A stretch of 64,000 nucleotides of DNA from Closterium sp. NIES-65 (taxonomy: Eukaryota > Streptophyta > Zygnematophyceae > Desmidiales > Closteriaceae): positions 124,001 to 188,000 of the forward strand of contig CANXME010002087.1 of NCBI GenBank assembly GCA_948144175.1, given 5' to 3'. The notes under the pieces are model-generated. The model saw only the letters and a program-made list of their open reading frames with translations, had not been told where the DNA came from and made no database searches. Shown here piece by piece: positions 44,991-56,844 of the stretch. The number at the start of each line of letters is the position of its first letter. Positions within the stretch are counted from its first letter, which is position 1. The position numbers were made by a program, and so were the translations under genes.

Positions 44991-47900
44991 TTAGGAAGGA
45001 ATGTCATATCCCTGAGCAACACTAGGTGATTGTCCAAGCTTGCTCAGCTTCCCAGGCTTCTTCGCACCATCCCCCATCCCAAGCGCAGCAGTACCAGCAG
45101 CACCACCACCACTTCCAACCGATGACTTGTTTCCTTTTTGTGCCTCCCCCACACTTCTTTCCCCGTCGTCCTTCCCTTCCCCCTCCCCATCACTCGTGTC
45201 GTCACCTTCCCCTGCTGCCTCAATTGCTGCTCTGTTCTTCTCCAGAGCTGCTGCCACCTCCTTGGGCATGTATTTCTACAGTGGAAAGGGGAGAGGATAG
45301 AGGGGGGAGGGGGTTGGGGAGTGTTATGAAACGTCTCAAAGCATCACTCGTGTCGTCCACTTCCCCTGCTGCCTCTATTGCTGCTCGGTTCTTCTTCAGA
45401 GCTGCTGCTACCTCCTTGTGCATGTATTTCTGAGGTAGAAGAAAATTGGCGAAGGGCAGGGGAGAGAAGGAGAGGGTAGGGTGGGAAATTGGTGGGCATG
45501 TTGAGATCACGGGACATCCCACAGGTTCTTCTCCAGAGCTGCTGCCACCTCCTTGGACATGTATTTCTATGGTAGAAATAAGGGGGACAGGGTGGAGGGG
45601 GGAGGGGGGGGAGGGAGAGAGTGAGGGTGGACACAACATCTTGCTCAGTGACAACATATTAAACACCCACAATGCTAAACAAGGAAGAGAAAAAACGTGG
45701 AAAAACAGTAAGGAAAAAAATAAGAGAAAGACAAAAGAAAAGAAAAGAAAAGAACTTTAGGCACATGATTTAGATACAGTAACCAAGAGAACAGATTAAG
45801 ACTGACCTTACTTATACCGGCATGAGCACAACCTAAAACAGCCTCAACCTTCATCCGGCATCCGGCACTCACTTCATCATGCTTCGCCAGCACTTGAGTC
45901 GCAACAAAGAAGTACCCCCCACACCGAGCTCTTGCCACACCACAGGCACCCAGCAGCATTCTCCTTCATCTCTTCATGGCCATCTAAGCTCGCTACCCCT
46001 CGTAGTGTTTCCCAGCAGCACTCACCTCATCATGCTTCGCCCTCTCCCACTCACCTCATCATGCTTTGCCAGCACTTCAGTCGCAGCAAAGAAGTACCCC
46101 ACACTCCGCGCACTCGCACTCACATCCTCCCCCTCCTCCCACTCCCCCACCCCCTTCTCCCCCACACCCCCACCCTCCCCTCTCGCTCCCCCCTCCCCAA
46201 TCCCCCTCTCCACTACAGCACCCTCCGCCTCTGCAACCCCTAATACAGTCGCCCCTCTCCCAGAAAATCCACTGCTGCTGCTGGCACTGGCGATGCTGCT
46301 GCCAGTGAAGGCAGCGGTGTTGGCTTCGCTCAGGGGGCGCAGGAAGCCCTCCGCCACCACTGAATGGCCCTCCCTGAACAGATCAGGCAGAGCACCCCTG
46401 AACCGGACCAAAATCTGGCGTAATGGGGGAGGGGTGGGTTGGGGGGGGAAAGGAAGATGGGAAGAGGTGTCACAGTGCAGGAAGCAGCGGTGGTGGCTTG
46501 GCTGAGAGGCCGCAGAAAGCCCTCCGCCACCACTGAATGGCCCTCCCTGAACAGATCTGGCAGGGCACCCCTGTAACGTACCAAAATCTGGAGTCAGGAA
46601 AGGGGGAAGGAAGAAAAAAGGGCTCGTGGCGCATCCAAGAAAGCAGGGGTGGTGGCTTGGCTGAGCGGCCGCAGAAACCCCGCCGCCACCACCACAGAGT
46701 GGCCCTCCCTGAACAGATCTGGCAGGGCACCCCTGTAACGTACCAAAATCTGGAGTCAGGAGGGGGGAAGGAAGAAAAAAGGGATGTGGTGGTTTTGAGA
46801 CGTCTCAAAACACTTCTATTTACATGAGGTGGCGCATCCAAGAAGGCAGCGGTGTCGGCATGGCTGAGCGACCGCAGAAACCCCTCTGCCACCACGGAAT
46901 GGCCCTTCCTGAATAAATCAGTCAAAGCACCCCTGTAGCAGACCGGGATCTGCAGTGAACGCACGGAAAAAAGGAAGATGATTATGGTTTTCTATAAGCT
47001 GCGTTGGCTTGGCTGAGGGGGCGCAGAAAGCCCTCTGCCACCACAGAGTGGCCCTCCGTGAATAGGTCAGGCAAAGCAACCCTGTAGCGCACGAGAATAT
47101 GCAGCATTAACAGGGAGAACAGAAGAACAGGAAGGATGTAACAATGAGGGAAGCAGCGGTGTTGGCTTGGCTGAGAGGCCGCAGAAACCCCTCCGCCACC
47201 ACTGAATGGCCCTCCGTGAATAGGTCAGGCAAAGCAAGACCTATTCACGGAGGGCCTCTCTGGCAACCCTGTAGCGCACCAGGATCTGCAGTGAGAGGGA
47301 CAGAGGGGGAAAGGAGGGAGGGAGAGAACGGGTGTGAGAGAGCAAGCAAGAAAGTGGTAGTGTCTGCATGGCCTCACATTTGTTACAGACTGGAAATTCT
47401 AATAATCACATCTGTTACAAATTGAAAACTTTTAGTCTCACATCTGTTACACTTTCTGCACTCTTATACTCACATCTGTTACACTTTCTGAACTCTTGTA
47501 CTCACATCTGTTACACTTTCTGCACTCTTATACTCACATCTGTTACACTTTCTGCACTCTTATACTCACATCTGTTACACATTCTGCACTCTTATACTCA
47601 CATCTGTTACACATTCTGCACTCTTATACTCACATCTGTTACACTTTCTGCACTCTTATACTCACATCTGTTACACTTTCTGCACTCTTATACTCACATC
47701 TGTTACACTTTCTGCACTCTTATACTCACATCTGTTACACATTCTGCACTCTTATACTCACATCTGTTACACTTTCTGCACTCTTATACTCACATCTGTT
47801 ACACTTTCTGCACTCTTATACTCACATCTGTTACACTTTCTGCACTCTTATACTCACATCTGTTACACATTCTGCACTCTTATACTCACATCTGTTACAC

Positions 47901-49859
47901 TTTCTGCACTCTTATACTCACATCTGTTACACATTCTGCACTCTTATACTCACATCTGTTACACTTTCTGCACTCTTATACTCACATCTGTTACACTTTC
48001 TGCACTCTTATACTCACATCTGTTACACATTCTGCACTCTTATACTCACATCTGTTACACTTTCTGCACTCTTATACTCACATCTGTTACACTTTCTGCA
48101 CTCTTATACTCACATCGGTTGCAAGGTCAGTGACAACAAACTCCATCTCAATACTTCCAGCAGGAATGCGCACACTGGTGAGGTGAGGTGCAGGGAGAGG
48201 GAGCAGAGAGAGTCGACTCAAAAGGTGAGGTGAAGGGAGAGGGAGCAGAGTGAGACACACACATTCCAAAGGAACGCACATGACAACGAAGAAACGCAAT
48301 GAAGAAACAACCGGTCGAAATGCTGAATGGAAATGACATGGAAAATGATACTGAAGTTTCTCCCGTCCCCTCCCCTCCACTAGCCCCTCGCTCTTCTCAC
48401 AAGCCTGGCTCACACCAACCGCCCACACACCAGCCCTCCTCTTTATCCTCACACTCCCTCGTCTTTTTCCTCCCACCACCCCTGCTCTCCTTTCTCACCT
48501 CCCAACAAACATCCTCTCTCCCCTCTCACATCCCCTCCTCAATTCCCCCTTACATCCCCTCCTCTCTCACTTCTCACATTCCCTCCTCTCTTATCTCACA
48601 TCCCCTCCTCTCTTCACTCTCACATGCCCTCCTCTCTTCCCTCTAACATCCCCTCCTCTCTCCCCTCTCACCAACCCTCCTCTCTCCCCTCTCACCTCAC
48701 CAACCTCCTCTCTCCCCTCTCACCAACCCTCCTCTCTCCCCTCTCACTAACCTTCCTCTCTCTCCCCTCTCACCTGCCCTCCTCTGTCTCCCCTCTCACC
48801 TGCCCTCCTTCACAAGCCCGCCCAGCCTGAACCGGTTGGCAGAAGAGTTCTCTGCAAACTTCTCCAGAGCCTGCAAGGGCGGTGAGCAGGGGCGAGGGAT
48901 GAGGAAAATGAGAATGAGTGAGGGATGAAGCAGATGGCGAGTTCTCTGCGAACCTTTCCAGAGCCTGAAAGGGAAGATGAGAAAGGGCATGACAAGCAAG
49001 GAGATGAGAAGGGGCGAGGGATACGGGAGGTGGGAAGGGGCGAGGGATGAGGGGACGAAAAGGGACGTGGGATGAGGGGACGAAAAGGGACGTGGGATGA
49101 GGGGGTGAGAAGGGGCGAGGGATGAGGGAGGTGAGAAGGGGCGTGGGATGAGTAACAGTAAACCCAACTCACCTGGGTGGGCGTTATATAGAACATCAAG
49201 TTTTCTTGAAACGAGTTCATCGCAAATATGGCCAGCCCAGCCACCGCGCCTCCACCAATCACAAGCGTCCACATTCGCTGCGTCTGCCGCGCGCGGGCCC
49301 TCGCCCCAATGTCCACATGCACTGCACCTGCCCCCGCCCCTGCCCCAACTTTTGCCTTCGCGCCCACAGCGCGTACGCGTCCTGCACTCGTTTTCAGCCA
49401 TCTCAGACCCCCAATGTCCAGATTCACTGCACCTGCACCTGCACCTGCACATGCACCAGCAGCGCGTCCTCTCCCTCCTGCTCGCGTCACAGCACACGCG
49501 CCTCCCCCTGCTCCCCCGCTGCAGCCAAACACAAGCGCCCGCGAAGTTGAAAAGGCAGAGGGAGTGGAAACAGGTGAAGCTGCGGAGGAGGAGGAGAAAG
49601 AGGAGGAGAAGAGGGAGGAGGAGGGAACAGCAGCAGCAGAATGGGCGGCGGTTGGGGATCTGGCGGCAAGGTTGAGCACGCGGCGAATGATAGCATCTAG
49701 AGGACGGCTGACAGCTGCTGTTCTTGCCGCTGCCGCTGCGGTTTGCATGCTGGCGCCATTACACGCTGCTGCTGCTGATGACGATGACGACGATGATGAC
49801 GTGTGAATCCGCGTTAGAAGGATCCTTGTCGCGTGTCGCACGCCGTCCGATCGAGACAT
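44991..49859 (-). CDS. CcmE haem chaperone, mitochondrial, five exons
   Basis: Minus-strand exons are 49859-49173, 48870-48800, 48174-48114, 46414-46055 and 45275-44991. All introns are GT-AG and the phases give 487 codons plus TAA. Residues 1-195 are a low-complexity Ser/Ala/Arg presequence and linker. A membrane segment lies at 197-214 (WTLVIGGGAVAGLAIFAM), followed by FQENLMFYITPTQ. The CcmE OB-fold follows: KFAENSSANRFRLGGLVKEG, SIEMEFVVTDLATD, RGALPDLFREGHSVVAEGFL and YFFAATEVLAKHDE. The haem-binding His391 and Tyr395 form the HxxxY motif (HDE|KY), split across the exon 4/5 junction. CcmE accepts haem and passes it to apocytochrome c in System I, facing the intermembrane space. At 487 aa it is about twice the length of land-plant CcmE, through the N-terminal region, a Gly/Glu-rich insert (about residues 310-375) and an acidic tail. 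Its introns hold many decayed copies of its exons. Confidence 0.92.
45330..45566 (-). pseudogene. Two upstream copies of CcmE exon 5
   Basis: At 45429 and 45566, acceptor-like AG is followed by AAATACATG, reading KYMHKEVAAALKKNRAAIEA and KYMSKEVAAALEKN, against KYMPKEVAAALEKN in the used exon (45275). The 45429 copy diverges after GEVDDTSD. The 45566 copy diverges after 14 residues. Spacing is about 140-155 bp. Confidence 0.8.
45860..45960 (-). pseudogene. Copy of the CcmE haem-ligand exon end
   Basis: Reads GGYFFVATQVLAKHDE and then a GTGAGT donor, a duplicate of the 3' end of exon 4 (YFFAATEVLAKHDE|GTGAGT). A shorter third copy (AKHDE|GTGAG) lies at about 46020-46040. Both are downstream of the real donor, so they would be alternative 5' splice sites. 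Confidence 0.75.
46490..47285 (-). pseudogene. Five upstream copies of the start of CcmE exon 4
   Basis: Starts at 46587, 46749, 46949, about 47099 and 47285 all align with the used exon start at 46414 (ILVRFRGALPDLFREGHSVV). The 46587 and 46749 copies are near-perfect in this block. The 46949 copy reads IPVCYRGALTDLFRKGHS. The 47099 copy has lost its acceptor AG. The 47285 copy turns into an inverted duplication. All lack the later part of the exon with the haem ligand. Confidence 0.8.
47208..47256. repeat. 19-bp perfect inverted repeat
   Basis: GGCCCTCCGTGAATAGGTC (47208-47226) and its exact reverse complement (47238-47256) flank an 11-nt loop. It consists of inverted CcmE exon-copy sequence at the edge of the duplicated exon cluster. 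Confidence 0.9.
47430..48113 (-). repeat. 32-bp minisatellite of CcmE donor sites, about 21 copies
   Basis: On the minus strand every unit reads GTGAGTATAAGAGTGCAGAA plus AGTGTAACAGAT (with ATGTGTAACAGAT variants). The array begins exactly at the exon 3 donor (GAT|GTGAGTATAAG), so each unit repeats the 5' splice site. The plus-strand frames (HICYTFCTLIL repeats) are not genes. Confidence 0.95.
48930..48970 (-). pseudogene. Partial copy of CcmE exon 2
   Basis: The acceptor ccctttcag is followed by GCTCTGGAAAGGTTCGCAGA (ALERFAEN), against GCTCTGGAGAAGTTTGCAGA (ALEKFAEN) in the used exon at 48870. It diverges after eight codons. Confidence 0.75.
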
Positions 49860-51241
49860 AGCAACGATCGAAAGAAGCCGAATGATATCAACGGTCGACG
49901 TGAATGACTGGACACAGAAAGGTCCGTCTCACTGGCAGATCTGCCTTTGCTGGATCTGGTCCGTTGATCGGATATGCGTTGATGAGATTTGGACCGTTGA
50001 CTGGATCTTCTCTCTGATGGGCCAGACAGCATCGGACGATCAGATATAATCTCGAGATCGAGATCGCGATGGCGGCGGATCGCGATGGCGGCGGATCGAG
50101 ATCAGCCGTGGGATCGAGATCGCGATGGCGGCGGATCTACCGAACTCGAATGAAGACACGTGGCGGATGAGAGAGGTGTACAGGCACCTTGAAAATGCTC
50201 GCCTATACAGCACGCGTGCGCTATGTTGCGGTCGCACAGCCTAGCCGCGCTGCAAAAATGAAGCCTGCGACACGAACAGCCCTGCCTAGACACAGCGAGA
50301 ACAGAAAGAAACCTTGATGCGTGTTAAGGTTTTGTGTTCGCCTCATTCCAGACGGTGGTCCTTTGCTCTTGCCTCCCCAGCAAGAGGCCTTCGAGAATGA
50401 CGAGGGAGCGGAAGAAGGCTGCGAAGTTTTCAAGGTTACAAAAACGAACATTCGGACCAATCAGACAACCAATTGAGAAATTGAGGCTGGTAACCGATTG
50501 TTCGCCTGTCTGCAGCCTGAGTTCGCAAAGCAGGCTTCCGCATCTCCAGGGATGGAGGGCGGGGGGGAGTCAATTGTGTGTGTGTGCTAGAACCCTTGGC
50601 ATTTTCGTCATTTTTAATCCAAGCATCGGAACGCGAGTGCTGAACTGTTATGAATGAACTTGCAGAGTGCGCAGTAAAACAAATATCGAGAAAGAACTGA
50701 TTACCGAATGACGATACAATGAGAAAGGCACGACTAAATAGGGGAAGTCCTAGCTAGGCGGAGAGGCTGGGCGAGGATGGCTCGGTGATGGTTGCGATTG
50801 GAGCGGAGGCGACTCGGGAGTGGTTCGGTGCGACGAAATAGGAAGGACATGTTCGTCGCGTGACCCTCGGGATGGCCTCGCTAACGAGTGCCTCAGTAAG
50901 GATTCTGTAAATCCTTACATGAACGGTGCGTCTAGCACTTCATCGCTTGGCCGACGCCATTCCATTCTACCATGGAACACCCACTGATCCGCATCCGACG
51001 GTCGGCAGAGGGGTCAGGCAGCGAAACGCGAGCGTCGAACGATGCGCCTAGCACTTCATCGCTTTCTTCAACTGCAAGTTCGAAGCAGCCCGCAGCTGCT
51101 GGGGCGCTTGCACGTTGTGCAGTCCCTTTCTGCCGAAGCGTTGCTGTGTGTAACGCATCCCCTACTCCTACCTATCGAGCTACCTCACTCCTAAGGCAAC
51201 CATTCGAGATTGAACTCGATGAAGGTTGAGTTGCAGGAAAT
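49860..51241. other. Upstream of CcmE, no supported gene
   Basis: Contains a short gatcgcgatggcggcg repeat (50063-50140) and a duplicated segment of about 20 bp around ctagcacttcatcgctt (50930 and 51045). An 85-codon frame at 50972-51229 starts in an ACCATGG context and ends PFEIELDEG, but has no recognisable family or splice partner. A frame at 50397-50657 is less convincing. Confidence 0.35.
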
Positions 51242-51785
51242 TGTAGTTGGGGTTGGGAAGGAGGGGTTGGGAAGGAAGGGTTGGTTGGGTTTATCCAAAC
51301 CTCAACATTGAGGCTTGGAACATTCCAACCCATCAAAGTGAAATCACAAAGGTTGGAATTCCAACCAATCAGAAACTGCCAAACAATTGTTACAATCTAC
51401 TCTATCTTAAACACAACCATTGAATGGTTCTAAGTTGGGTTTTCCAACCCAACACAATTACCACATAGGCTCCAAGCCTAGGAACCATCCCACCATGGAA
51501 ACCCTAGTTGGAATAGTTCCCCAAGGGATATTGAGGGGGTCTGAGCTAAGCAAGCTCATTCTCAACCTCCCACTCCGACTAAACAATTGGAAATGGGATT
51601 GTTTCTCTAAGTCATTTTTGGGCTCTCTCACAAGCCTTCCTACACAATTCTCTCAAGCTATTTCAACAACTCCTTCAAGAAGATTGGCACCTCAAAGGCT
51701 ATTGGGAGCTAGCTAGAGCTTCATCTTGTATTGGGATTTATTATAAAAGCCTTGTAACTCCATTATAATAGCCTGGGGTGTTACA
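51242..51785 (+). repeat. 5' LTR of element G
   Basis: The right end is fixed by ...gggtgttaca immediately before the PBS. The left end at TGTAG (51242) is chosen because it gives TGTA...TACA termini, but no TSD or second LTR is available to confirm it. TATAAAAG at 51742-51749 may be the LTR promoter or part of the polyadenylation region. Confidence 0.5.
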
Positions 51786-51799
51786 TTGGTATCTAGAGC
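51786..51799 (+). other. Primer binding site of element G
   Basis: TTGGTATCTAGAGC directly follows the LTR. It resembles the initiator tRNA-Met PBS TGGTATCAGAGC, with one extra base. Confidence 0.7.
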
Positions 51800-51862
51800 A
51801 AAGTTCTTCCTTGGCCTTGTGTGGCCATTTGCTACTTGGATTATTTTTTTAGAGGATCCTAG

Positions 51863-51972
51863 TGTCAGAATGAGGAATGAATGTTCCATTGATGTTGGTT
51901 GGGGTACATATGACAAACCCTAACTTCTGTACCCCCTAAGACAAACCTCACTACAGGCTACAACATTTGACA
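51863..51972 (-). repeat. 3' LTR of element F
   Basis: 110 bp, TG...CA, identical to 59555-59664. Confidence 0.95.
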
Positions 51973-52141
51973 CACCCCCATAGCCTAAGTGAGGGGTGTC
52001 TAGCAAAAAACAAAAAAGAGCACGGTCACAAGACTAGTCCAAAAGAAAACAAAGCTCAGGGTGGATCACAACGTCACCACACACTCTGAGCACAAGCAAC
52101 AGTGGCCACAAGGCCAGTCCAAGAGATCACAAGTATATATA

Positions 52142-52662
52142 CCGTATCGCCCCGGATATAGGCGCCGTCCGATTAAAGGCGCCGGCGCTTCTATCTGGAG
52201 CATGGCGCTTATGGCCGGAATTCGATTATAAGCGCCCCCCCTGAAAATGCTTTACTTATTATAAGCGCACGCCTAAATTTATTTTTCATTCCTGATTAAA
52301 ACGGTAACGAACTTCATATTTCTAGCGAGTCACATCACATTTTCACATTGTTTGACTTTCGCGGACCTCACTGGTTGCGCGTCCAGTCAGTATGAGCTGG
52401 CACGCGGGCAAAATGACGCGCCAAAGCTCAGTGCACCGTCAGAAATTCGCCCTCGCGGGATTCTGATTCTGGACGCTGTAAAGTTTTAATTCGGTTCAAC
52501 TTACGAGACTGAACTGTACATGTTGGTGCGTTTGAATTGTATTTCTGTATTTGTCTTTATATAAGCGCCGGCGCTTATGGCCATTATTCAATTACAAGCG
52601 CCACCATTAAAAAAATCGATTTTATTATAAGCGCCATGGCGCTTATATCCGGGGTGATACGG
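52142..52662. mobile_element. 521-bp MITE, pogo/Tc1-mariner-like
   Basis: Flanked by TA on both sides (52140-52141 and 52663-52664). The terminal inverted repeats begin CCGTATC(G/A)CCCCGGATATA and extend about 26 bp with two mismatches. Several internal ATAAGCGCC boxes repeat near both ends, as in pogo-like elements. There is no transposase. It lies between the polyprotein stop and the PPT of element F. Confidence 0.85.
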
Positions 52663-52700
52663 TAGTAAAAGTACAAACGAAGCAGGCAATAAACTCAAGT

Positions 52701-55700
52701 CTACGCATGACTAGAACCTGTGTCAACAAGGTCTAACTGCACACAACACCTCTGGTGGTCACAAGGCGGAAGCGCCTTGGTGAAGATGTCTGCAGTGTTG
52801 GCCTCGGACTCTACAAACTCGAAGCGAGCCTGTCCACGCCTCTGCAACTCTCGCAGAAGAAAGTACCTGACGTGAATGTGCTTCACTCTGCTCTCCAGTC
52901 GCGGCTCACGACAGAGGAGGATCGACGCCTTGTTGTCAGTAAACAAGGTCGGTGCAGAGCTCGGCCGCTCACCAAGGTCGGCGAGCAAGAAGGTCAACCA
53001 CCGCAACTCCTGTGCCGCCATGGCACCAGCGTAAATCTCAGCCTCAGCTGTAGAGGTCGAGACAGAAGAGGAGCGCGTGGAACACCAGGAAACAGCTCCA
53101 GAACCCAGACTGAAACAGTACCCCTGAGTAGACCTGTGAGTCTCAGCGTCGTCAGCGTAAGAGGAGTCACAGTGACCAGTGAGTACGACAGACTGCTGCC
53201 CTCCAAGAACTAGCCCCACGCCTGATGTAGTCGCTAGGTACTTCGCCACCCTCACAGCTGCCGTCCAGTGAACAGGACGGTGTCTCCCTGGCGCAACAAA
53301 GCGCGCAAGGATGCTGAGAGGGAAGGCGAGGTCCGGGCGAGTACAAGTCATCAGGTACATGAGGCAACCTACAAGCTATGCGTAGGGACCACTAGGCTCA
53401 AACGGCTCGTCAGGAAAGGGACCAGTGAGTCTGTGGTCAACAGCTAGAGGTGTGCGCTGTACGGTGGAGTGCTGAAGCCCGAACCGCTGAAGGACCTGCT
53501 GCACCATGTGTGACTGTGAGAGTGTAATGGTGCGAGCGGCTCTGTCCCTGGTGATCTGCAGGCCAAGGTAGTGGTGCAGCTCACCAAGATCAGTGCACGT
53601 GTGTCTCTTCTGCAGTTCGGACTTCACGTCTGCCAAAGCAACCCTGTCCGGAGTGGCGAAAACGAGGTCGTCGACGTAAACCAGAACAAAGAACGGTGTG
53701 GAGCCACGACGAACGAACAGCGACGGGTCGGCAGAAGACGGCTGGAACCCAAGGTCAGAGAGGGTAGAACGCAGAGTGTCGTGCCACTCACGAGGGGCCT
53801 GGCGAAGACCGTAAACAGGTCGCCTCAGCCTCCACTGGGTCCCAGGAGGGAAGGTGCCAGTGAAGGCCGAGGGACGACGCAACCAGACCTCCTCGTGTAG
53901 GCTGCCCTGAAGGAAAGCAGTGGAGAAGTCGAGAGAGTGTAACTCGTAGTCTCTCTGTGCTGCTACGTGTAGTAACACCCGAAGAGTGGTCATCTTCGGG
54001 GTAGGTGCGAAGGTCTGAAAGAAGTCAACTCCCTCACGCTGACTGAAACCTCTAGCCACGTAGCGCGCCTTGAAGACCGGGGGAGATCCCGGTGGCCGCT
54101 TCACCCTGTAGATCCACATGCCGTCGACTACGTTCGCCCCAGGGGGGGGAACCTCATCGACGTAGGTGCCTGTGGATCTGTAGGAGGCCATCTCTGCGTC
54201 CATGGCAGCTCTCCACTGAGAGGCCCAAGGCCCTGACACTGCCTCAGCGTAAGTGCGAGGAGTTGGAATGTCAAGGGCGTCGGGGTCACCCTCAGGGGCG
54301 AGGAGCATGGCACAGAGATGAGGGGAAGCGGCCGCCAGGAACTCTAGCTCAAACTGCCTGTCCTCTAGGGCGTCACAGCCAAGGGCAGACACACCCCCGA
54401 CGGCCAGAGGACTGGTAGGAGGAGCAGCCACAAGCGTGGTGGCGTAGTCAAGGCGGCGGGTAGAGGCAAAGTCAGTAACTGCGGCAGTAAGAGCAGACAC
54501 AGAGGACACAGAGGCACGAGGGTGAGTAACAAGAGAGGCGAGAACACGAGAGAGAACAGGACGGTACGTGCGGTAGTAGTCAGTGACAGGAGTAGGGAGC
54601 GACACAGTGAGGGCCGACTCAGGAGGAGACGGAAGCACAGACTGAGACGGACGAGGTGGACTAGAAAGAAGGAAGGCAGTACAAAGGTCAGTGAAGGGAA
54701 CAGGAGACAAGGGACGAGCACGAGGGGAGCGACGAGTAGCCCAAGAACGAGACGGAGGAGGAGAGGACAAAGGCGGAGAACTGGGGAAAACAGCGGGGGA
54801 GGAGTCAGGAGGAGGAAACGTGGGACCGTAGACAGGAGGAGAGGCGGAGGAGGGAGGAGAAGGGGAGGGGAGACCAAGGGTCCGAAGACCCGAGACAGGA
54901 GGAGGAAGTGGCTGCTGCTGCTGCTGCTGCGACTGCTGCTGCTGCGGAAGCGGCTGCTGCTGGGACTGCTGCTCCTGCGGGTCCAGCTGCTGCTGCTGCT
55001 GCTGCTGCTCCTACGGCTCCAGCTGCTGCTGCTGCTCCTCCAGCCGCTGTAACTCCCTCTCCTCTCTCTCCAACGCGAGCTGCTCGTCACGGGCACGGCG
55101 AACACGAGCCTGGTGCCTAGTCGGGTAGGGGTGGGGGGGCGGAGTAGTGTCCGAAGCAGCGGCAGCTCCAGAGTCCACTCCAGAAGAACTAGGCTCACCA
55201 CCCCCAGAGGCAGCACTAACACCAGCTCCAGACCCAGGCTCACCTGAACCCGAAGGAGGCGCACCCTCACCCCCAGACGCAGCACCCCCAGTGTCCGCGC
55301 GGCCAGCACCAGCTCCCGGACGACAAGAGTCCTCTGCACCCACCTGGTCAGCTCCAACTCCAGAACCAGAAACTCCAGCTCCAACCCCAGCTCCAACTCC
55401 AGCACCCCCAGAACCAGAAACTCCAGTGCCAACTCCAGCTCCAACTCCAGCTCCAACTCCAGCTCTAACTCCAGCACCCCCAGAACCAGAAACCGGTACA
55501 GGAACAGGCGTCGCACCAACCTCTCGAGAGCTAGCACCAGCGGCACGCTGCGAGGAGGACTGTGGGGAGGGAGGCTGTACCGGAGGGGCTACCGAAGGAG
55601 GAGGGGTAGCCTGGGACACACCTGACGGGGCTGGACCAGGGGGGGGAGGCTGTACCGGGGGAGCAGGAGGGGGAACGGCAGTCAGGAAGAGGGGGGGAGG

Positions 55701-56790
55701 AGGAACCGGGAGACCTCGACCGGGGTACCTGACGTAGTACGGAGTGGACTCCTCGAAACGGACGTCACGGGAGTCAAAGAACCGGTGAGAGGGAGGGTGG
55801 TAAAAGGGGAAGTCAGAGGAGTCCTCAGGGAAACCAAGGAAGACACAGGGGACGGCACGAGGCGAGAGCTTGTCCGCGGAGGTGTCGCGGATAAGAGCCA
55901 AGCACCCCCAGACACGAAACCGCGACGCAACACCAGGGGACCCTGTCCAAAGACTGGTCGGTGAAACCTCTGGTCGAGAGACACGTGGCCAGAGGTTCAG
56001 CTGGTGCGCGGCGTACCTGACCGCGTAGGGCCACAGAAAATGGGGGGCACAGGCGTGAGTCAGGGAGGTGCGGGCGATCTCCATGACCAGGCCTATGCGG
56101 CGCTCAGCAACCCCATTCTGCTGTGGGGACTCTGGAAGCGTCCAGGACTGACGAATGCCCTGCTCGCGACAGAATCCAGCGAGAATGCAGGAGCGAAACT
56201 CACCCCCACGGTCGGAGTGAAGACAGCTGACACGACGACCACGAGTGTCCTCAGTGGTGAGCAACCACCTGATCAGCGTAGAAGTCACCTCAGACTTCTT
56301 TGCCGGAGGGAACACTATGGTGTAGCGGGAGAAGTCGTCAACGACCACCAGAAAGTAACGCTCACGCTCAGGGCCTAGACGAGGGGCTGGGCCCCAGACG
56401 TCCAAGTGAAGCGTCTCAAAAGGCTCGGTGGCCGGACGAAGGGAGGAGGAGTGAGGGGTGGCGCGCAGCCTACCCTCGACGCAGGGACGACACGGCGGCG
56501 CAGGCGAAGGCGGCAGCGACGGTAAGACACGTGGGAGGCCTAGGACAAGACGCTGACTAGACATAGCGCGCAGACGTGGAAGGGACGGGTGCCCCATCCG
56601 GTGGTGCCACAGAACGGTGGGGTGGGCAAGCGACCGGCAGGAGCACGACGCAGCGACTGGAACAGACGTAGGAACCTGACACGACACAGACACCTGGGGG
56701 GACGTAGCAACCTGGTGAGACGCGGGGACCCGAGCGGGGGGGGGAACCGGGGGCAGTGGCAGTAGGGGGGGCTGCTGGTGCGGCCGCTGG

Positions 56791-56844
<54 letters not shown>

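Noticed and set aside
47368..48233. Two plus-strand frames of HICYTFCTLIL-type repeats
   Set aside because: They are antisense to the donor-site array in a CcmE intron, and several frames are open at once.
38733..49859. Cytochrome c6A and CcmE as a functional haem cluster
   Set aside because: c6A is a plastid lumen protein matured by the plastid system, while CcmE serves mitochondrial System I. Co-location is probably chance.
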